Source of the DNA: Prevotella sp.
GTDB lineage: Bacteria; Bacteroidota; Bacteroidia; Bacteroidales; Bacteroidaceae
DNA: 10,381 nucleotides
NCBI GenBank assembly: GCA_003483565.1
Contig: DMYZ01000008.1
Location: 1 to 10,381 of the forward strand
Reading direction: 5' to 3'
The translations under genes and the position numbers were made by a program. The notes below the pieces were generated by a model. That model was given only the letters and a program-made list of their open reading frames with translations. It searched no databases and was not told where the DNA came from. Every line of letters begins with the position of its first letter. Positions within the stretch are counted from its first letter, which is position 1. Positions 5,936-10,381 of the stretch are shown in pieces.

Positions 5936-6715
5936 ATGAGTACTATCATATATCCCTCACCTGTCTTCGGCCCCATACACAGTCGCAGGCTAGGTATTTC
6001 TTTGGGTATCAATCTTATGCCAGATGACGGCAAGGTATGCACCTTTGACTGTATCTATTGTGAATGCGGTTATAATAAAGATCACCGTCCTCACCATAAA
6101 CGTCCTACACGAGAAGAAGTGGCGACAGCTCTTGAATATAAATTAAAGCAAATGAAGGCAGAGGGCATCTATCCCGATGTCTTGACTTTTGCAGGGAACG
6201 GCGAACCGACAGGGCATCCCGAATTTGCTGAAATTATCAACGACACCATCCGTCTCCGCAATCAATATTGCCCGAAGGCTAAAGTAAGTGTCTTGAGCAA
6301 CAGTACTTTTATTGATAATCCTGCAGTTCACAATGCTTTAATGAAAGTAAACAATAATATTCTAAAGTTGGATACTGTAGATGCAGATTACATTAACCTG
6401 CTCGACCGCCCGACAGGAAAACCTTATGATGTCAATAAAATTATTGAGGGCATGAAGACGTTTAATGGTCATATCATTATCCAGACCATGTTTCTCAAAG
6501 GCAACTATAAAGGAAAAGACGTAAATAACACCACAGAGAAATTCGTAAATCCTTGGCTGGAGGCTGTCAAAGATATCAAGCCAGAAGAAGTCATGGTATA
6601 CACTATCGAGCGAGAAACTCCTGACCAAGAATTATGTAAAGCCACTCACGAAGAACTAGACAATATAAGAGATCGCGTCCTTACCCTTGGCATACCTTGT
6701 ACAGCCTCTTATTGA
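5936..6715 (+). CDS. Radical SAM protein, TYW1/wyosine-synthase-like (COG0731 type)
   Basis: The 259-residue product carries a radical SAM cluster motif CTFDCIYC (C35, C39, C42; CxxxCxxC spacing) that would bind a 4Fe-4S cluster and SAM. The preceding FGPIHSRRLGISLGINL (residues 11-27) and the FAGNGEPTGHP segment at 85-95 match the bacterial relatives of archaeal Taw1/eukaryotic TYW1, which make the wyosine tricycle on tRNA-Phe. Bacteria generally lack wyosine, and the reaction of these bacterial homologues is not established to my knowledge. The start ATG 5936 is chosen because an in-frame TTG at 5897 overlaps the promoter box. The gene stands alone between a divergent ftsX operon and a hairpin terminator. 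Confidence 0.85.
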   Translation: MSTIIYPSPVFGPIHSRRLGISLGINLMPDDGKVCTFDCIYCECGYNKDHRPHHKRPTREEVATALEYKLKQMKAEGIYPDVLTFAGNGEPTGHPEFAEIINDTIRLRNQYCPKAKVSVLSNSTFIDNPAVHNALMKVNNNILKLDTVDADYINLLDRPTGKPYDVNKIIEGMKTFNGHIIIQTMFLKGNYKGKDVNNTTEKFVNPWLEAVKDIKPEEVMVYTIERETPDQELCKATHEELDNIRDRVLTLGIPCTASY

Positions 6716-6743
6716 ATCCATTAAAAGAATTATAAAAAAACAT

Positions 6744-6776
6744 AAGGGGAACTCATTTCATGAATAAGTTCCCCTT
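6744..6776. terminator. Bidirectional hairpin terminator between the radical SAM gene and lpxA
   Basis: AAGGGGAACT at 6744-6753 pairs perfectly with AGTTCCCCTT at 6767-6776 around a 13-nt loop. On the minus strand the stem is followed closely by a run of seven T, a strong terminator for the efflux-lpxA operon. On the plus strand the tail is TTTATCTATATT, weaker but adequate for the radical SAM gene. Confidence 0.85.
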
Positions 6777-6816
6777 TATCTATATTAAAACAAAATCAAG
6801 TATAATACAGACTATT

Positions 6817-7599
6817 TTACATCTTGCCTATAATTCCTTTTTCTGTGGCATTGATGAAATTGATAATATCACGAATTTCAGGGCCGTCAGGAATCTGTTC
6901 ATTGATCTGTAACACACTATCAAACACACTATTCTGCCCATGAAAGATCAGGCGATAAGCATTTGCAACATGCTTCTGTCTTTTTGTTTCAATACCAGCA
7001 GCTGTCATCATCGTATTATTGGGACCACCATAGGTTACAGGTTTTCCGCCAGCTATAATGTAAGGAGGTACATCCCTGGAGAAGGTAGTACCCGCCTGAA
7101 CCATAGCCAGACGCCCGACACGTGTCTTAGCATTCTCAATAACTGATGAAGAAAAAATCACCCCATTATGGATCTCGCACCGACCGGCAATCTTTGTACC
7201 ATAACCGAACACGCAGTTATCCCCCACAACAGTGTCATGGGAAATATGGACACCTTCCATCAAGAAGTTATTATTACCAATCACAGTCTTTCCACCTTTA
7301 TTAGTAGCACGGTTGATAACTACATTCTCACGAATAATATTATCATCTCCGATAACGAGTTCTGACTGTTCACCAGTAAATTTAAAATCCTGAGGCAGAG
7401 CACCGAGGGAAGCTCCCTGGTACACTTTGTTGTTCTTACCCATACGGGTACCGTCAAGGATACTTACAAATGGGTAAACAACACAATTGTCACCGATTTC
7501 CACATCATCCTCAATATAGGCGAATGGAAAAACCTTACAGTTATCACCGATTTTAGCCTTTGGGGATACGTATGCTTTTGGACTTATATCACTTGCCAT
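6817..7599 (-). CDS. LpxA-like acyl-ACP--UDP-N-acetylglucosamine O-acyltransferase, divergent
   Basis: The 260-residue protein is a left-handed beta-helix acyltransferase with many hexapeptide repeats (for example AKIGDN, VEIGDN, LVIGDD, TVIGNN, TVVGDN) and the LpxA C-terminal helical region. LpxA adds a 3-hydroxyacyl chain to UDP-GlcNAc, the first step of lipid A synthesis. QDFKFTGE at 70-77 holds the equivalent of E. coli K76, and GVHISHD at 116-122 holds H118 and H121, equivalent to H122 and the catalytic H125. However E. coli H144, H160 and R204 align with R140, N156 and A200, and the usual HQF motif is missing. The gene begins 21 nt after the outer-membrane lipoprotein gene, not in an lpxD-lpxC-lpxA cluster, so it may be a second, specialised copy. 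LpxA family is sure; its exact substrate is not. Confidence 0.8.
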   Translation of the reverse strand: MASDISPKAYVSPKAKIGDNCKVFPFAYIEDDVEIGDNCVVYPFVSILDGTRMGKNNKVYQGASLGALPQDFKFTGEQSELVIGDDNIIRENVVINRATNKGGKTVIGNNNFLMEGVHISHDTVVGDNCVFGYGTKIAGRCEIHNGVIFSSSVIENAKTRVGRLAMVQAGTTFSRDVPPYIIAGGKPVTYGGPNNTMMTAAGIETKRQKHVANAYRLIFHGQNSVFDSVLQINEQIPDGPEIRDIINFINATEKGIIGKM

Positions 7600-7620
7600 A
7601 TATTCTCAATTTATAGATTA

Positions 7621-9015
7621 TTATTTAGAACCTCCACCCAATGCATAATAGAGATTAACCACAGCCTGCATCTTGGAAAAGTCATCAGAAACTTTTGACA
7701 ACTCAGCATTCAGCAATGAAGACTGTGCTGTGATTACTTCAAGATAAGTACTGCCAGAGCTTGCCATCAAGTCACGAGTATCCTCTACATTTTGCTTTAA
7801 CACCGCAATCTGTTTAGTCTCAATAACACTTTTCTGGGCTGAAGCATTATAAAGTACCAAAGCATTGCTCACTTCACTGCCTGCTGTCAGTATTTGATTC
7901 TGCCAAGTATTGTAAGCCTGCTGATAAGTATCTTTGGCTACACGGAGATTCGCTATAAGCTGTCCATTATCAAAAATCGGCTGAGTTAAAGATGCGACGG
8001 CACTCCACAGCCATTTTCCGGGATTAACGACAATAGATCCGAGGCTATTAGTAAACTCGCCAGTACCAGCAATATTCAATGAGGGATAAAAGCGGCTGCG
8101 AGCTGTCTCTACATTATAAAAGCATCCTGCCAAAGTCATTTCAGCAGCATGTACATCAGCACGGTTACGAAGCAGCTGAATACCTACGCCAGTGGAAAAA
8201 CTGGTTGGAAGATTTTCATCTTCAAGTTTTCCTCTTGAAATTGTCTGAACCTGTTCACCAACAAGAAGAGAAAGCGAATTCTCAGTTTCACGAATCTGAC
8301 GCTGCAAATCTGTTTTCTGCGTTAACACAGAATAGTAACTTGATTCTGCGCTTTGTACTGCCGTAGAACGTACACCTGCAACAGTGTTATGCTCCAGCTT
8401 CATAATATTCCAAGTATCCATAGTCAACTTTTCCATATCATTGACTATCTCTATTTCTTTGTCAAGCATCAACAAAGTATAGTACATGTTCGCAATATTG
8501 GCAATAAGATTGGTCTGCACCGAAACCTGATAATCTTTACTCTGCAATAAAGTCATCTGTGCTGACCGCTTTGATGAGAGCAACTTGCCCCAAAGGTCAA
8601 CATTCCAGCTGGCATTTACAGGCAGAGCATAAGTTTTGCTTACGGTCGAAGAACTTTGTACTCCAGAAAGGGTTCCTTTAGGTGTAAAGGTAAAAGAAGG
8701 CAAGAATGAAAGTTTAGCAGCTTTCAACTGTGCCTGTGCCATATCCACATTCAGTGCAGCATTAAGTAAGTTCGGGTTATTAGCCAATCCCTTCTCTATG
8801 AGAGACTGAAGCTCTGGATCAGTGAATACGCTGCGCCACGGCAAATTGGCAAAGGTTGTCGTATCCTTCACCGCCAAGGTATCAGACACCGAAGCCGGAT
8901 CTCTGATGAGTCCCTTGGTATTTACTTGTGGGCGATCATACTTTCCATACAGTGTCTTGCAGCTACTCAAGGAGAACGCTGCAAGACCTATAATAAGGAT
9001 ATTATTTATTTTCAT
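7621..9015 (-). CDS. RND efflux outer-membrane factor, NodT/TolC-family lipoprotein
   Basis: This is the outer-membrane channel subunit of a tripartite RND pump, carrying substrates from the permease-adaptor complex through the outer membrane. The 464-residue precursor begins with a lipoprotein signal peptide: MKINN, a hydrophobic stretch, then the lipobox LSSC with C19 as the predicted lipidated residue. Two outer-membrane-efflux repeats follow. Typical elements are LIEKGLANNPNLLNAALNV near the first repeat and GIQLLRNRADVHAAEMTLAG with RSRFYPSLNIAGTGEF at the second, which resemble the LLRRRPDIxAAE and FFPSISL blocks of the NodT family. The ATG lies 14 nt inside the end of the permease gene, implying coupled translation. 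The adaptor (membrane fusion protein) gene should lie beyond the right edge. Confidence 0.93.
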   Translation of the reverse strand: MKINNILIIGLAAFSLSSCKTLYGKYDRPQVNTKGLIRDPASVSDTLAVKDTTTFANLPWRSVFTDPELQSLIEKGLANNPNLLNAALNVDMAQAQLKAAKLSFLPSFTFTPKGTLSGVQSSSTVSKTYALPVNASWNVDLWGKLLSSKRSAQMTLLQSKDYQVSVQTNLIANIANMYYTLLMLDKEIEIVNDMEKLTMDTWNIMKLEHNTVAGVRSTAVQSAESSYYSVLTQKTDLQRQIRETENSLSLLVGEQVQTISRGKLEDENLPTSFSTGVGIQLLRNRADVHAAEMTLAGCFYNVETARSRFYPSLNIAGTGEFTNSLGSIVVNPGKWLWSAVASLTQPIFDNGQLIANLRVAKDTYQQAYNTWQNQILTAGSEVSNALVLYNASAQKSVIETKQIAVLKQNVEDTRDLMASSGSTYLEVITAQSSLLNAELSKVSDDFSKMQAVVNLYYALGGGSK

Positions 9016-10381
9016 CTTTGTCTAATTGATTAACATAAGTTTCTTGCGTTTTCTTTGCATGTGCATATTGCGCAAGTTCAGCAGCAGCTTCAGGATTTTC
9101 CTCATCTTCGAACTTCAATGGAGTAAATTTCTCCTGTAACCACTGGAATATACAGAACAGAGCAGGCACAATGAAAATCTGGATAGCAGAACCAATCAAC
9201 ATACCTCCTACTGCAGCAGCACCCAGAGTCTGGTTACCATTACGGCCAACACCTGATGCAAACATCAACGGAATCAAACCAATAATCATAGCGAGTGATG
9301 TCATCAGAATAGGACGAAGACGAGCTCCTGCACCCAAAATAGCAGAATACTTAATCGCCATACCCGTCTTACGACGCTCTAGAGCAAACTGAACAATCAA
9401 GATAGCATTCTTTGACAACAGACCAATCAACATAATCAACGAGATCTGCATATAAATATCATTGGAATGACCGAACAAATTAGTGAATATAAATGCACCT
9501 GCCAAACCAAACGGTATAGAAAGGACTACTGCCAATGGCAGAATATAGCTCTCATACTGCGCAGACAATATCAAGTATACAAAAACTATACAAAGTACAA
9601 AGATCAACGCGGTAGAATTACTACTTTCAGCCTCTGAACGAGTCAGACCGGAGAATTCATAACCATATCCGGTAGGCAACTTCTGCTTAGCAACTTCCTG
9701 TACAGCCTTAATAGCCTGACCTGTCGAATAACCATTATTTGGCGTAATCGTCAGATTGATAGAAGTAAACAGGTTAAAACGGTTGATATTGGATGGCCCG
9801 TAAACACGATGAAGTTTGACAAACTCATTGACAGGGGACATCCCGTCCGATGTCCGAACGTAAATATTGCTTAGACCTTCTTTTGTCATACGGCTCTCAA
9901 CATTACCTTCAATCATGACACGGAATAACTTTCCATAAGCATTGAAGTTGGATGCGTAAAGACCACCATAATATCCCTGCATAGTAGAAAGGACTGCAGC
10001 AGGAGTAGTACCAGCCTGAATACATTTAGCGACATCAACATCAACCATATACTGAGGATAATCAGGATTGTATGATGTCATCGCCTTTTGGATTTCAGGT
10101 CGTTTGTTCAAAGCCTTCAAATAATCCTGTGCAATATTAAAGAACTTATTCAGATTACCGCCTGTTTTATCCTCCAAGGTTACAGCTACACCATTATTAG
10201 CAGAGAAACCTGGAATCATAGGAGGTCCGAAGGCCAGAATCTGTGCATCCTTAATATTTGCGGTCTGCTTATAAATCATACCTAATACCGAGTTTGCTTC
10301 TGTAGGATTGACAAAAAATCTCATCAGTCCATCCCCTTGCCATATTCCAGCAAGTTTATGGAAGAATCCGGAAGGACGCTC
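9002..10381 (-). CDS. RND multidrug efflux permease, HAE1/AcrB type, C-terminal part (5' end off window)
   Basis: This is the proton-driven inner-membrane pump of a tripartite efflux system. The frame is open from the right edge to the stop at 9002, giving 459 residues of a protein normally near 1050. The visible part covers most of the second large periplasmic loop: GPPMIPGFSANNGVAVTLED resembles the porter-domain start, and the docking region includes YPQYMVDVDVAKCIQAG. Five membrane helices corresponding to TM8-TM12 follow. Helix motifs include ALIFVLCIVFVYLILSAQYE, PFGLAGAF, LIGLLSKNAILIVQFA, RPILMTSLAMIIGLIPL and IFIVPALF. A hydrophilic tail of about 45 residues ends the protein. An internal ATG at 10324 is not a start; coding sequence continues upstream of it without a break. 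Its end overlaps the outer-membrane factor gene by 14 nt. Substrates cannot be inferred. Confidence 0.95.
   Translation of the reverse strand, partial: ERPSGFFHKLAGIWQGDGLMRFFVNPTEANSVLGMIYKQTANIKDAQILAFGPPMIPGFSANNGVAVTLEDKTGGNLNKFFNIAQDYLKALNKRPEIQKAMTSYNPDYPQYMVDVDVAKCIQAGTTPAAVLSTMQGYYGGLYASNFNAYGKLFRVMIEGNVESRMTKEGLSNIYVRTSDGMSPVNEFVKLHRVYGPSNINRFNLFTSINLTITPNNGYSTGQAIKAVQEVAKQKLPTGYGYEFSGLTRSEAESSNSTALIFVLCIVFVYLILSAQYESYILPLAVVLSIPFGLAGAFIFTNLFGHSNDIYMQISLIMLIGLLSKNAILIVQFALERRKTGMAIKYSAILGAGARLRPILMTSLAMIIGLIPLMFASGVGRNGNQTLGAAAVGGMLIGSAIQIFIVPALFCIFQWLQEKFTPLKFEDEENPEAAAELAQYAHAKKTQETYVNQLDKDENK

Noticed and set aside
10088..10285. Small plus-strand frames within the efflux genes (also at 8079-8366, 8353-8550, 9171-9392)
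   Set aside because: They are antisense to strongly supported coding sequence and have no recognisable domain, promoter or start context.
1..10381. Mobile element, phage, toxin-antitoxin or defence system
   Set aside because: No transposase, integrase, terminal repeats, toxin-antitoxin pair or defence gene can be read on either strand; gene content and codon use are uniform and housekeeping in character.

Overview
The window looks like chromosomal DNA of a Bacteroidales bacterium, probably Prevotella-like. The evidence is moderate AT richness, starts that mostly lack Shine-Dalgarno sequences, promoter boxes of the Bacteroidetes type (TAnnTTTG with TTG about 20 nt upstream), a DUF3098 gene beside ftsX, an efflux outer-membrane lipoprotein, and a TruB without a PUA domain. 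The genus assignment is inference. Nearly all of the window is ordinary envelope, translation and tRNA-modification genes. I see no mobile element, CRISPR array, phage gene, rRNA or tRNA.

Layout. (1) Positions 1-835, minus strand: the first 278 codons of typA/bipA, running off the left edge. It is divergent from rpsO (1034-1303, plus), and a 198-nt gap between them holds two back-to-back promoters and a structured rpsO leader. (2) A hairpin terminator at 1325-1360 separates rpsO from a convergent minus-strand operon read from about 5704 down to 1359: ftsX, a DUF3098 membrane protein, uppP, truB, queA, folK. Its genes are separated by 1-24 nt or overlap by one base at two TAATG junctions. It joins cell division and peptidoglycan control (FtsX), lipid-carrier recycling (UppP), two tRNA modifications (pseudouridine 55 by TruB, queuosine by QueA) and folate synthesis (FolK). 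(3) Divergent from ftsX is a lone radical SAM gene of the TYW1-like COG0731 type (5936-6715, plus). (4) A strong hairpin at 6744-6776 separates it from a second convergent minus-strand operon entering from the right edge: an RND efflux permease (C-terminal 459 residues only), its NodT/TolC-type outer-membrane lipoprotein, and an LpxA-like acyltransferase.

The most notable points are the LpxA-like protein, which keeps the catalytic histidine but lacks several other residues of the E. coli active site and sits behind an efflux pump; the rpsO leader, which has two hairpins and an overlapping 13-codon upstream ORF and may be an S15 autoregulatory element; and two extra segments in the N-terminal part of QueA. 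None of these amounts to clear evidence of a new system.
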